From PALSA-188 sp963720075 (GTDB lineage: Bacteria; Acidobacteriota; Terriglobia; Terriglobales; Acidobacteriaceae): 64,000 nt of DNA. Position numbers and translations under genes: made by a program. This document shows positions 32,928 to 42,373 of the stretch, piece after piece. The notes under the pieces were generated by a model. The model was not told the DNA's origin. It searched no databases and was given only the letters and a program-made list of their open reading frames with translations. The DNA lies in assembly GCA_963720075.1 (NCBI GenBank), contig CAVREG010000005.1:1-64000 (forward strand). The letters run 5' to 3'. Each line of letters starts with the position of its first letter. Positions within the stretch are counted from its first letter, which is position 1.

Positions 32928-34169
32928 ATGAAAAAAGAAAACGATATTCGCATCAGTTTTGAAGAAGCTCGCAACGACGCAAAAATCAAAGTCATCGGCG
33001 TGGGCGGAGGCGGGGGAAATGCCGTTAACCGCATGATTGATGCCGGCATGGAAGGCATCGAATTCGTCGTCGCCAATACCGATCTGCAGGCCCTCCGCAT
33101 GTCGCGGGCGCCGGTAAAGATTCAGCTTGGAGTCAAGTTGACCAACGGGCTGGGTGCTGGCGCGAATCCTGAGGTCGGCCGCAAAGCCGCGCTTGAGGAT
33201 TCCGAAAAAATTATTGAAGCTCTCGAAGATTCCGACATGGTCTTCGTGACCACTGGGCTCGGAGGAGGCACTGGCACCGGCGCGGCTCCTATCATCGCGT
33301 CGCTTGCCAGTGAAATGGGGGCGCTTACCGTCGCGGTCGTCACCAAGCCTTTCGCATTTGAGGGCAAGCGCCGCATGCAGCAAGCGGAACGCGGCATTGC
33401 CGAACTGATGGAATCTGTTGACACGACCATCGTAATTCCCAACGAAAAACTTCTTGGCGTCGCGCAGGATGCGGGGTTTTTCGAGTCTTTTCGCGTCGCT
33501 GACGACATACTGCGGCAGGGCGTGCAGGGAATTTCCGACATCATTACCATCCCCGGCATCATCAATCGCGACTTCGCCGACGTGAAAGCGATCATGGCGC
33601 GCATGGGCTATGCCGTGATGGGCACGGCCACTGCCAACGGCGTGCGCCGCGCAGTCGAGGCCGCGCAAAAAGCAATTGCGTCGCCGCTGCTCGAAGCTGG
33701 AGCCATTGACGGCGCTCGCGGCATTCTCATTAACATCACCGGATCGGCATCTCTCAAACTCGCCGAAGTTCAGGAAGCCTGCACCATCATTCAAAGCGCG
33801 GCCGATGAGGATGCCAATATTATCTTCGGCGCGGTGCTCGATGAAAAAATGAAGGACGCGGTCAAAATCACGGTTATCGCTACCGGCTTCAAAGACGGAG
33901 ACCGCCCAAGACGGCATCGCGAAGAACCAAACTTCGGCTTCGTAGCATCGCGCGAGGCCGATCGCCGGAATGATTACAACGATGATCGAGACGATGACCG
34001 CGAACCGCCCGCTCCAGTCGTAGTGCAAGAAGAGCCAACACGCCAGGCATCGAGCGCGGCACCTGAAACGATAGCCCTGGATAACATGCGCGACGCAATG
34101 ATCGCCAACTTCGAGCAATCGGACTTGGACGTTCCCGCGTTTTTGAGGAAAAGAAATGACACTATGTAG
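32928..34169 (+). CDS. ftsZ: Cell-division GTPase FtsZ
   Basis: FtsZ is the tubulin-like GTPase that forms the division ring. IKVIGVGGGGGNAVNRMID at the N-terminus, the tubulin signature GLGGGTGTGAAPIIA (about residue 105), NVDTI-type VDTTIVIPNEKLL and the T7 loop (NRDFADVKAIMARMGYAVMG) are all present. A disordered, acidic linker (RDDDREPPAPVVV) leads to the conserved C-terminal peptide LDVPAFLRKRND, which binds FtsA. The start has a good ribosome site (GGGAGGGG). It is the last gene of the division cluster here. Confidence 0.97.
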   Translation: MKKENDIRISFEEARNDAKIKVIGVGGGGGNAVNRMIDAGMEGIEFVVANTDLQALRMSRAPVKIQLGVKLTNGLGAGANPEVGRKAALEDSEKIIEALEDSDMVFVTTGLGGGTGTGAAPIIASLASEMGALTVAVVTKPFAFEGKRRMQQAERGIAELMESVDTTIVIPNEKLLGVAQDAGFFESFRVADDILRQGVQGISDIITIPGIINRDFADVKAIMARMGYAVMGTATANGVRRAVEAAQKAIASPLLEAGAIDGARGILINITGSASLKLAEVQEACTIIQSAADEDANIIFGAVLDEKMKDAVKITVIATGFKDGDRPRRHREEPNFGFVASREADRRNDYNDDRDDDREPPAPVVVQEEPTRQASSAAPETIALDNMRDAMIANFEQSDLDVPAFLRKRNDTM

Positions 34170-34212
34170 GAGCGCGTTCCAAATGACACGGAAGTCCAGA
34201 TTCTCCGGGACC

Positions 34213-34530
34213 CTAGCTGGTAGCGCCGAATTCGGTCAAATCAGCTGGCGCCCGGGGCCTAATTCGTCTACCGATTCCGCTACCCTCCGCAATTCTTAAA
34301 TCGTAGTCACTCTGAAGATTGAGCCAGAATTGTGCCGGCAGATCGAAATATTTTCCCAAGCGAATGGCAGTATCAGCGCTGATTGACCTGTCCCCACGAA
34401 CGACCTCGTAGATCCCATGAAACTTTAGAGCCTTCGCCAAGACGTACGCGCTTATTCCCATAGGCTCCATGAACTCGGTCTTGAGGATTTCCCCAGGGTG
34501 GATTGCAAAGACTTTTTTGGACTTAGCCAT
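34213..34530 (-). CDS. HigA-like helix-turn-helix protein, toxin not found
   Basis: A 105-residue XRE-family protein of the HigA/VapI type: IHPGEILKTEFMEPMGISAY, then HGIYEVVRGDRSISADTAIR and LGKYFDLPAQFWLNLQSDYD. This is the usual antitoxin of a HigBA module. ATG 34530 lies six bases after GGAGGGG; the open frame extends to 34665 but the extra residues are not HigA-like. No HigB-type toxin is seen on either side. It may be an orphan regulator or antitoxin. It is convergent with ftsZ. Confidence 0.85.
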   Translation of the reverse strand: MAKSKKVFAIHPGEILKTEFMEPMGISAYVLAKALKFHGIYEVVRGDRSISADTAIRLGKYFDLPAQFWLNLQSDYDLRIAEGSGIGRRIRPRAPADLTEFGATS

Positions 34531-34683
34531 AGCCCCTCCGATCCTCAAAACAGCCCCTTCGCCGAAACCGGCCTGATCTTCTATAGTCGCTAGCCTTTCA
34601 TATTGTGCCACGTCGAGAAGATGTTCTCGGAACCAAACTGTCCAGATTGCCGTATCCTTCACCAAGACACGAAAGAGGACAAA

Positions 34684-35259
34684 ATGACACGAGTTCTATG
34701 CCAGTTCTTATCCATAATTCTCGGGCTCGGCGTTCTGCTCGCGGCAACGGATGAGGCGCCGGATCATCCGCAATATAACGGCCAGAACCGGCTACTGCCT
34801 CCACGGAATTATCGCGAGTGGATATTTTTGTCCTCCGGCCTTGGGATGAACTACAGCGCGATGGCGATGGGCAACGATCAGTTCACGAATGTCTTCGTGC
34901 CTCAATGGGCTTATCAGGCGTTCCTCAAGTCGGGGAAATGGCCTGACAAGACAATGTTTGTGGTGGAAGAAAGGGGAGCCCAGAGCAAGGGTTCAATCAA
35001 CAAACATGGCAACTTTCAGACGGATTTAATGGGTATCGGCGTAGAAGTGAAGGACGAATCCCGCTTTCCCGAGAAATGGGCTTACTTCAACTTTGACGAG
35101 AATACGAAATCATCCAGTGCCAACCCAAAACAGGCCTGCTGGCAATGTCATGAAGACCATGCCGCCGTTGAGCATAGTTTTGTCCAGTTTTATCCGACTC
35201 TTAAACCGGTTGCTAAGAAGTTCGGCAGCTACAAGGAATCTGCCGAACAAATTCAGTAG
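34684..35259 (+). CDS. Cytochrome P460-family protein
   Basis: A 191-residue exported protein with signal peptide (MTRVLCQFLSIILGLGVLLA, cleavage near 22) and one c-type haem motif CWQCH near residue 155. YNGQNRLLPPRNYREWIFLS and the later KWPDKTMFVVEERGAQSKGS are typical of the P460 fold. P460 enzymes oxidise hydroxylamine or bind NO/cyanide; the activity here is not known. The essential haem-crosslinking Lys of P460 cannot be confirmed by eye. AGAGGA precedes ATG 34684. It is alone in its transcription unit. Confidence 0.8.
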   Translation: MTRVLCQFLSIILGLGVLLAATDEAPDHPQYNGQNRLLPPRNYREWIFLSSGLGMNYSAMAMGNDQFTNVFVPQWAYQAFLKSGKWPDKTMFVVEERGAQSKGSINKHGNFQTDLMGIGVEVKDESRFPEKWAYFNFDENTKSSSANPKQACWQCHEDHAAVEHSFVQFYPTLKPVAKKFGSYKESAEQIQ

Positions 35260-35606
35260 CAAAATAATTGACTAAGGATGGAGCGCTGCCGAGCGGTAAT
35301 TCAGGACTTGCCGGCGAGTCCCGGAGTATCATTAAAGTAACTAACGTGGTATTACCAAAGCTCGCTGTACCACTCCATTTCATTCGCAACGCCAAGATTC
35401 CCAAGCCTTTGAAGGATTTCCACAAGGTTAACCGAGTTTCAACTTTTCCATTGCTCCCGGTCGTTGCCTCTTTTACTATCAAGAGCAGCAGGATCGGCTG
35501 GGGCACGCCACTTCTAGGCTGGTCGTCGGATTCTAAGGAACGACTCACGGCACGCGAATCACACCCATTTCTGCTAAGGAAGCGCACTCCGGGGACGGTA
35601 AAAATA
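35260..35606. other. Intergenic region before the PBP gene
   Basis: An open frame runs through this stretch into the PBP gene (from 35268), but its residues do not resemble a leader or a domain, and the transpeptidase gene has its own GTG start and signal peptide at 35607. I regard the stretch as non-coding. GGGGACGG at 35591-35598 is the likely ribosome site. No other feature is seen. Confidence 0.5.
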
Positions 35607-36854
35607 GTGAGATTCAATAAGAGTTCGGCTCTAATCCGGCTTGTTATTATTTGCTTTTCTGTAATGCTGCTCAGCCAGGCCAGCTTTGCCGCAACCATCA
35701 ACACGCGTCCCCTGATTCGCAGAAAGCATCGGACGGTGACCGAGACCCCTCATGCCCGTAAGCGGATGCGCCGCCTGGCCCGTAGCCGCCGAACGTCTCA
35801 CCGAACCGTTCGTCTCGTAAACGCCGGCATGCGGCATCGAAGCCGCCATCGTTATTACGAACATTTCACCATGAGCTCGTTCAGCAATGACATCACCGAA
35901 GGCGACGTCACGGCGGGCGAGGATCCGGTCGTGCGCGATGCCGCGATTGATGCCCTGGGAAACATGAATGGCACCGTGGTTGCGATCGAGCCTACCAGCG
36001 GACGCATTCTGGCAATGGTCAATCAGAAGCTTGCGCTTTCAAGCGGCGCTCAGCCTTGTTCCACGATCAAACTTTCCGTGGCCCTTGCCGCGCTTAATGA
36101 GGGGATCATCACGAAGGAGACCGAGGTTCGCCTTGGCGGCCGGTCGCATATGAATCTGACCATGGCCCTGGCTCATTCGAACAACGCCTATTTCGAAGCC
36201 TTGGGACGCAAATTGGGATTCGAAAGAGTCCACCAGTACGCGCGTCAATATGGACTCGGTGAATTGGCGGGCTATAACATTCCCGGTGAACAGCTGGGGA
36301 CTTATCCCACCACGGAGATCTCGGCCAAGCTCGGCGGTGTAGGCAAGATGTGCTCGTTCGGCGAAGGCGTTTCCGTCACACCTTTGCAACTTGGGGCGCT
36401 GGTTTCGGCTATTGCCAACGGCGGCACGCTTTACTTCCTGCAGCATCCCACCAGCCCGGAGGACATCGCAAACTTCCAGCCTCTAGTGAAGCGCCAGTTA
36501 AGCATTGCCCCACTGATTCCTGAGATTTCGGACGGTATGGCTGGCGCGGTCTCGTATGGCACTGCGCGCAGGCTGAATCTGAATTTCACGCAGGAAGAGG
36601 TACTGGGCAAGACGGGAACCTGCTCAAAAGCTGGCACGCGGTTCGGATGGTTTGCGTCGTATGCGAAGACTGATGTCGGACATATCGTTGTAGTGGTATT
36701 CCTTGAAGGCGGACGCCCGACGTTCGGACCTAAAGCCGCAGAGATCGCCGGACGCATGTACCGGAACCTCTACGATCACGAATTTTTCCTGGCGAAACCC
36801 TTATTGCCCGGAGATAGTGCAGCCGTCAGATCCCTAGACGATCCGCAGCGATAA
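35607..36854 (+). CDS. Exported penicillin-binding transpeptidase domain protein
   Basis: A 415-residue transpeptidase-only PBP. Signal/anchor segment ALIRLVIICFSVMLLSQASF (residues 8-27), then a 60-residue Arg/His-rich linker, then the catalytic domain with SxxK (Ser152 in CSTIKL), SxN (SNN at 191) and KTG (335-337, GKTGTC). No PBP dimer or transglycosylase domain is present. It may act as a D,D-transpeptidase or carboxypeptidase, or be a beta-lactam-binding relative. GTG 35607 is chosen because the signal peptide follows at once; the open frame continues upstream to 35268. Confidence 0.8.
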   Translation: MRFNKSSALIRLVIICFSVMLLSQASFAATINTRPLIRRKHRTVTETPHARKRMRRLARSRRTSHRTVRLVNAGMRHRSRHRYYEHFTMSSFSNDITEGDVTAGEDPVVRDAAIDALGNMNGTVVAIEPTSGRILAMVNQKLALSSGAQPCSTIKLSVALAALNEGIITKETEVRLGGRSHMNLTMALAHSNNAYFEALGRKLGFERVHQYARQYGLGELAGYNIPGEQLGTYPTTEISAKLGGVGKMCSFGEGVSVTPLQLGALVSAIANGGTLYFLQHPTSPEDIANFQPLVKRQLSIAPLIPEISDGMAGAVSYGTARRLNLNFTQEEVLGKTGTCSKAGTRFGWFASYAKTDVGHIVVVVFLEGGRPTFGPKAAEIAGRMYRNLYDHEFFLAKPLLPGDSAAVRSLDDPQR

Positions 36855-36925
36855 ATCTCGCCTTTTTATTCGCGCGTGAGTAAGCTGTTGGCGATGTTGG
36901 TGGTTTCCTTTCTGATCAAGCCAAG

Positions 36926-37871
36926 ATGAACCCCCGAATTCAACTGACTTTCCGTTTGGCTGCGCTTGTCACAATATTTGTGTCCATGTTTTCCGTTGGA
37001 GCATTCGGTTCGGACCCGTCGTCGCTGGAGGCCGCTCTTCAGGCGAAGTACGTCGGGAAGGCTTTCACCTTGCGCGGGTTCTATGCGGACGACCATCTGC
37101 ATTTTGATAGCAACGGAAATCCGCGGGGCGACGTGCACCCGGGTTCTTGGACTACATCCCTGATTGCCATACAGCGCATAAAGATTTCTGCCGACAACGT
37201 CGAACTGAAAGGATTGCGGGTCGCAGAAATATACGACTCGAAACAATCAAAATTTGTTCCGATTCGCACGAAGTTTGGTGTGACCCTCAAGGTTGATCGC
37301 GACGCTGCGGCTCAATCCGACGCGGCGGTGCTGAGCGCAGTAGATCACATATTTTTGGCAGCTAACGAGCGCTTGGCCGATGTCGCGCCGGGCTACTGGA
37401 AAGCTGTGCTTTTAGGGCTCTGGGAAACGGTGCCACAGAAAAAGGGTCCCGATTGCCACCGCATCAAAGGTGCGCTGCAACGGACCGTACGTGGTGATAT
37501 CGTGGCGGCTTGCGAAGAGAATGCGAAGACGAAATCGTCGTCGCCGCCGACGACTAATGCTGAAATATCCACGCTCCCCTATTACTATTACGGAAAAAAA
37601 GGGGGGGAAGTGGGGCGGTAGTCCCGCCAACGGTGCTATTTGACACTCAGATGTGGCGAAGTCATTAAAATTCCAAGGGAATACATTGTTACAATTCGCG
37701 GTAACTCCGACCGGCGATTCTTCGGACATAGCCATCCTTAAGCCGATTGGATGTGGTCTCGATGATCAAGCAGTTAAGGCAGTAAGGACCTGGAAATTCA
37801 AGCCTTCCATGTTGAACGGAATTCCCGTTCCTGTACGGATTGATGTCGAAGTGTCATTCAACATGTACTAG
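36926..37871 (+). CDS. Secreted TonB-C-domain-like protein, frameshifted
   Basis: The N-terminal frame (36926 to 37621) encodes a signal peptide and a domain I do not recognise. The second part (from about 37653 to 37871) is a TonB C-terminal-like domain: SLKFQGNTLLQFAVTPTGDS, ILKPIGCGLDDQAVKAVRTW, KFKPSMLNGIPVPVRIDVEV. The break is at a run of seven A followed by seven G (37594-37607), and a third frame (VVPPTVLFDTQ) is used just after it, so two indels are needed. Proteins with this C-terminal domain in Acidobacteria are often not true TonB. The homopolymer suggests sequencing error. Confidence 0.65.
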
Positions 37872-38005
37872 CTCCCAGCGGGAGTCATTCGCCTGCCCGC
37901 GAAAATAAATCACGCGTCCAGGCATCTGCTCGCCTTACAATCTTGAGCTAGGTCTTTAAGGCCTGTGGAGGCTGCATCCAGCAGTTCCATTGCTATCGGA
38001 GAAGT

Positions 38006-40999
38006 ATGTCCATGGTTGGCGCAATTAACTCTCGAAACTCGGTCTCGATAATCACACTGATTATTTTTGCTTCATTCGTGTCCGGTGGAAGCGCTTACGG
38101 TCAAACCGCCCCGGCCCCCGCCGCACCCACCCCGTCGCCGACGATCATCACAAATGCCGACGAAGTTTCTCTCGATCTGGTGGTTCGCGATAAGAAGAAT
38201 CGGCCAGTTCTTGATCTCAAGCCTAGAGACGTCACGGTCACCGATAACGGGTCTCCGGTAAAAATCTCAGAACTTCGACTTGTGACCGGTAACTCTGGGG
38301 CTGACCATCTTGTAACCCTGGTGTTCGACCAGTTTGACCCATCATCAGGCAAGAATGCTCGCGATATAGCCGGGAAGATCCTCAAGATGGCTCCTTCCAG
38401 CGGCGTATCGTTTTCAGTGCTGAAGGTTGACGGCCGGCTCAAATTATTCCAGGGATTCTCGTCGGACCGCAGTGCACTAACCAAGGCCATCAGCGCTGCC
38501 TCAGAGAGTGGGAAGGCTGGCTCGGGAAATTACTCGGCGTTGCCCGAGAAAAACCTCATCGCGGTGGCACAAACTGGTGTTGATACGTTGGGAACAACTG
38601 TTAACGCAAGAGAACGATCAGTCGCGAGGGTAATGCTGGCCTCGCTGGAAGAGTCGCAGCGGATTGTGCAGGATCAACATGCCGCGCCTTCACTTGCTGG
38701 ACTGCTGGCGCTGACACGAATGCAGCGGCAGGTACAAGGACGAAAAATTGTTGTCTATTTTGTTCAAGGGCTACAGCTTGATTCAAATGGCAAGGACATG
38801 TTGAGATCCATCATTGGCTCGGCAAATCGAGCCGGTGTAAGCATTTATACCATTGATACCAACGCCATCGAACCTCAGGCGGGTCAAGCATTAGTTGCGA
38901 CAATGGCGATGGGAAACGCCATGTCAGCCCACACGTACACTCCCGCGCCGCTAGCTGGGCCTCCTCCCGCGGGGGCTAACGCAATTGCGCCGGGTATGCA
39001 GACGCAGGTTGGCGATACATATAGCCGATTTGAGACCGACACGCTGGCTGATTACAAAGATCCGCTGGCGCAATTGGCGATGAGCACGGGAGGAGCATAC
39101 ATCGGCGCAGCCGACAGCTTAAAGAAGCCTCTGCGCCTGCTGACCGAGGACATGACCACCTATTATCAGGCGTCTTATGTGCCCTCCATTCAAAACTACG
39201 ACGGGCGATTCCGCCGGGTCACTGTGAAACCAGAGCGGAAGGGGCTCAAAATTCAATCCAGGGCGGGATATTTCGCTCTGCCACCCGATAGCGATTCTGG
39301 AATGCGTCCGTTTGAAGCTCCGCTCCTGAAGATTCTGGGAGAACAGCAGTTGCCGTCAGATTTGAAGTTCCAATCCAGAATCCTGCGGATGGGAGAGTTA
39401 CCGGACGGGAATGCAAACGCCCTGGTCGTCGAAGTACCATTGGCCGAACTGGAAATGCAGAAAGATGCCAATACCCGTTTGTTTTCGGTACATTTGGCGA
39501 TCCTGGCGCAGATTAAAAACAAAGCCGGCGAAGTTGTCGAACACTTCGGGGAAGACATTCCACGGCACGGTTCTTTCGACACCATGGACGAAGCACAGTC
39601 GGAAGTTATTACGTTGCAGAGGCATTTCAGTGCCAGCCCAGGCGAATATTCTCTTGAGACCGCGATACTCGATCGCAACAGCGGAAAGGCAAGCGCCCAG
39701 CGCACAACCTTCGAAATCCCGAACCCACCGACTGGTCCATCCCTCAGCGATATGACTCTAGTTCGGCGCACCGAGCCGTTTAAGCCGGAAGCAGATCCTT
39801 TGGAGCCGCTCCGATATGAAAACGGGAGAATAGTCCCGGATCTCTCGGGCGACATGTCCAATAAATCCAAGAGCATCTCGCTGTTCTTTATGATTCATCC
39901 CGATCCTCACTCTTCCGAGCAGGCGAGGCTTGCAATGGAGGTGCTGAGGGACGGTGATCCCATCGCAAACATGCCGCTGCCTCTACGGAAAACCAGCGGT
40001 CCTGGAGCGGTGCCTTATCTCGCGTCCATCCAGGCAGGGTCCTTGCCTTCCGGCCGCTATGACGTGACGGCAACTCTAACCCAAGGTGAAAAGACGACCG
40101 CGAGCAGCACGTCGTTTACTGTCGGGGGAACAGAACTCGCTAGCGTGGCTATGCCGGCGCGTGGGCCAGACGGACCTCCGGGCAGCGACGAGGCGGTATC
40201 AGATGCAAAGCTTGAAACCCCTGGGATTGGGTCCCGCCAAATCGGCCGGCTCACGATTACCTCGACTGCGGATCCGATGCCGCCTCCGACTCCCGATCAA
40301 GTTCAAGCAATCGTGGCCGATGCCCGCGCTCATGCGCTGAGTTACGCTGTATCACTACCGAATTTTACCTGCGTCGAAATGACTGATCGCTCGATAGATC
40401 CGTCGGGCGCGGGGCGTTGGAAGCACAAGGACGCATTTGCCGAAAGACTGCGTTATGTTGATAAATCCGAGACCCGCACCATGCTAAGAGTGAACGGGCA
40501 GCGCAGCAGCATGCCGCGGTCCGACTTAAATGGGCCGCTCTCACGCGGAGAGTTTGGCGGCGTGCTCAACGCTGTTTTCCAGCCATCCTCGAAGACAGAT
40601 TTTCAATATAAAGAGACCGATGCCCTGGGAAGCGGAACTGTGAATGTACTCAGCTATCGTGTTGCCCAAAAGAACTCAATGTTCAGCCTAGGGGACAACA
40701 ACCGGCAGATAAATGTCGGCTTTCATGGCCTCGTTTACATAGACAGCGCTACGAGGAGTGTCCGCCGGATCACCCTGGTCGCGGATGGCGTGCCGAGTAA
40801 CTTTACGATGCACTCAACATCAATCACTGTGGATTATGACTATGTTGCGATCGGCACGCATGACTATCTGGTGCCGATCCGCGCTTCAGTCAGCCTCACG
40901 CAAGGGAAGCGTGAAGCGGTTCTGAACGAGATTGAGTTCCGCGACTATCGGCGCTACGCATCACAAACGAAGCTTATATATGGAAACCGTCCTCACTAA
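38006..40999 (+). CDS. VWFA-related Acidobacterial domain protein
   Basis: A 997-residue exported protein of a type almost confined to Acidobacteria. Signal sequence about residues 18-35; a Pro/Ala linker; then the family opening VSLDLVVRDKKNRPVLDLKP with VTVTDNGSPVKISEL, and a degenerate von Willebrand A fold (LVTLVFDQFDPSSGKNARDI) to about residue 400. The middle has several beta-sandwich stretches; the C-terminal domain begins near SYAVSLPNFTCVEMTDRSID, another segment recurrent in this phylum. No clear MIDAS triad was verified. Function unknown; presumed surface or periplasmic. Confidence 0.85.
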   Translation: MSMVGAINSRNSVSIITLIIFASFVSGGSAYGQTAPAPAAPTPSPTIITNADEVSLDLVVRDKKNRPVLDLKPRDVTVTDNGSPVKISELRLVTGNSGADHLVTLVFDQFDPSSGKNARDIAGKILKMAPSSGVSFSVLKVDGRLKLFQGFSSDRSALTKAISAASESGKAGSGNYSALPEKNLIAVAQTGVDTLGTTVNARERSVARVMLASLEESQRIVQDQHAAPSLAGLLALTRMQRQVQGRKIVVYFVQGLQLDSNGKDMLRSIIGSANRAGVSIYTIDTNAIEPQAGQALVATMAMGNAMSAHTYTPAPLAGPPPAGANAIAPGMQTQVGDTYSRFETDTLADYKDPLAQLAMSTGGAYIGAADSLKKPLRLLTEDMTTYYQASYVPSIQNYDGRFRRVTVKPERKGLKIQSRAGYFALPPDSDSGMRPFEAPLLKILGEQQLPSDLKFQSRILRMGELPDGNANALVVEVPLAELEMQKDANTRLFSVHLAILAQIKNKAGEVVEHFGEDIPRHGSFDTMDEAQSEVITLQRHFSASPGEYSLETAILDRNSGKASAQRTTFEIPNPPTGPSLSDMTLVRRTEPFKPEADPLEPLRYENGRIVPDLSGDMSNKSKSISLFFMIHPDPHSSEQARLAMEVLRDGDPIANMPLPLRKTSGPGAVPYLASIQAGSLPSGRYDVTATLTQGEKTTASSTSFTVGGTELASVAMPARGPDGPPGSDEAVSDAKLETPGIGSRQIGRLTITSTADPMPPPTPDQVQAIVADARAHALSYAVSLPNFTCVEMTDRSIDPSGAGRWKHKDAFAERLRYVDKSETRTMLRVNGQRSSMPRSDLNGPLSRGEFGGVLNAVFQPSSKTDFQYKETDALGSGTVNVLSYRVAQKNSMFSLGDNNRQINVGFHGLVYIDSATRSVRRITLVADGVPSNFTMHSTSITVDYDYVAIGTHDYLVPIRASVSLTQGKREAVLNEIEFRDYRRYASQTKLIYGNRPH

Positions 41000-41072
41000 G
41001 CGGCACTCTAAGCCCACTCAGTCCTGAAAGCTTGTTAACTCATCCGACCTCGAGGGTTGGTCCAGCTCTACC

Positions 41073-42209
41073 CTACTTTGACGCAGTAACCCGTTGCTGG
41101 ACCTGCGCGATCTGCTGCTTCACGAGGTCTGCGCTGGGTCCGCTCGGCATATACGTAAGGCAGTTTCGCAAATGAGCTAGCGCTCCCGCATAGTCCTTTT
41201 TCTGCGCCAGAATTACCGCCAGCAACTGCTCCGTATTCGGAATGGTGTGCTTAGGATCCATGGCCAGCGACTTATTGGCGCTGTTCTCAGCCGCATCCAC
41301 TTTTCCTAATTGGAAGTTTCCCGCGGCGTCGTAGTACCAGGTCTGCGGCGTTCCGACCGGATCAAGTTGCAACGCATGGCTGGTATTGGCCACAACATCT
41401 TTCCAATTTCCATCCTGGGCGGCAAGCGCTGCCAGGCGTTCATAGGGCGGGACAAATTGCGGATCCGCAGCCAAAGCTTTTGAGAAGGAATTTCGAGCGT
41501 CCTGCCGATTGGAAGCTTCCTGCAGATTACCCAGCTGATACCATGCCTCGGCGAATTGAGGATAAATCTCCACAGCTTTCTTAAGATCCTGCTGTGCGCG
41601 ATCGGGCTTCTGCTCCAGCCATTCGGCCCGCGCCTTGTCAAATGACTTCATCGCCTTCGCGGGGGCGGATCTGGTTGTGTTGCTCACTGCGGTTCCGTTG
41701 TCCCGGCCTTCCCTGGAAAGTGTGAGAGTGCCGAGGTCGGGATGATTGATGAAATTGCGCTGCGTAATTGTTATGGCATTTGAATGGAACCCAGCCAGCG
41801 ACGCTTGGACGGTACATCCCTGGTAGTGAGTCTCCATCTGCCGCTCTGCATCTCCTTCGGTGCTCAGCGCGCCGGGAACTTTTGAGGACGTGATTACAAA
41901 CCTGCCCTTAGGGTCGGTTTGCGCGGTGTCGAGAATTGTTCCTCCGCAGACTACAGAAACTGGTATCGGTTCCCATGGAAGCGGCTCACCCTCCATATCC
42001 AGCTTCCCCAATAAGACTCCACCCGCGCGGCCCTGCGTGGACATCTCGGTCCAATAATCGTATAGACCGCTATCCTGAATTGAGCCGGGGCGGGTAATCG
42101 TGTCCGGGGGCGTGGCCGTTGCCGCGGGCTTCCCCGCCTGGCCCCACGCCATGACGCCTAAAGTCAAGAACGCGAAAAGAATGGTAAAGCTCCACGACTT
42201 CAAATCCAC
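41073..42209 (-). CDS. Exported TPR protein with beta-sandwich N-terminus
   Basis: A 378-residue protein. A hydrophobic leader (WSFTILFAFLTLGVMAWGQA) is followed by a carboxypeptidase-regulatory-like stretch (GGVLLGKLDMEGEPLPWEPI, LDTAQTDPKGRFVITSSKV) and then several TPR units (AVEIYPQFAEAWYQLGNLQE, ALAADPQFVPPYERLAALAA). The GTG at 42209 has GGAGG six bases upstream and is preferred over ATG 42245. A protein-interaction role outside the cytoplasm is likely. It is divergent from the TPR gene at 42374. Confidence 0.75.
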   Translation of the reverse strand: MDLKSWSFTILFAFLTLGVMAWGQAGKPAATATPPDTITRPGSIQDSGLYDYWTEMSTQGRAGGVLLGKLDMEGEPLPWEPIPVSVVCGGTILDTAQTDPKGRFVITSSKVPGALSTEGDAERQMETHYQGCTVQASLAGFHSNAITITQRNFINHPDLGTLTLSREGRDNGTAVSNTTRSAPAKAMKSFDKARAEWLEQKPDRAQQDLKKAVEIYPQFAEAWYQLGNLQEASNRQDARNSFSKALAADPQFVPPYERLAALAAQDGNWKDVVANTSHALQLDPVGTPQTWYYDAAGNFQLGKVDAAENSANKSLAMDPKHTIPNTEQLLAVILAQKKDYAGALAHLRNCLTYMPSGPSADLVKQQIAQVQQRVTASK

Positions 42210-42373
42210 AATGCACCTCCAATGATTAACTCTATTATCTACCATCCGAATGTGCTCTGAAAGATGGGATGCCAGTTTTCGTGGTGACGGCTAGCAAGAT
42301 CGTGGACCATACCAGCAGAGCGCGGGAACCTTGCGAACAACAGACCCGAAGCCTGGGTTATTCTAGATAGACG

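Noticed and set aside
32892..34118. Long open frame (408 codons) on the minus strand across ftsZ
   Set aside because: It is a mirror of the ftsZ gene caused by codon bias; ftsZ on the plus strand has all family motifs.
35268..35606. Upstream extension of the PBP open frame
   Set aside because: The added residues look random and precede a good signal peptide with its own GTG and ribosome site.
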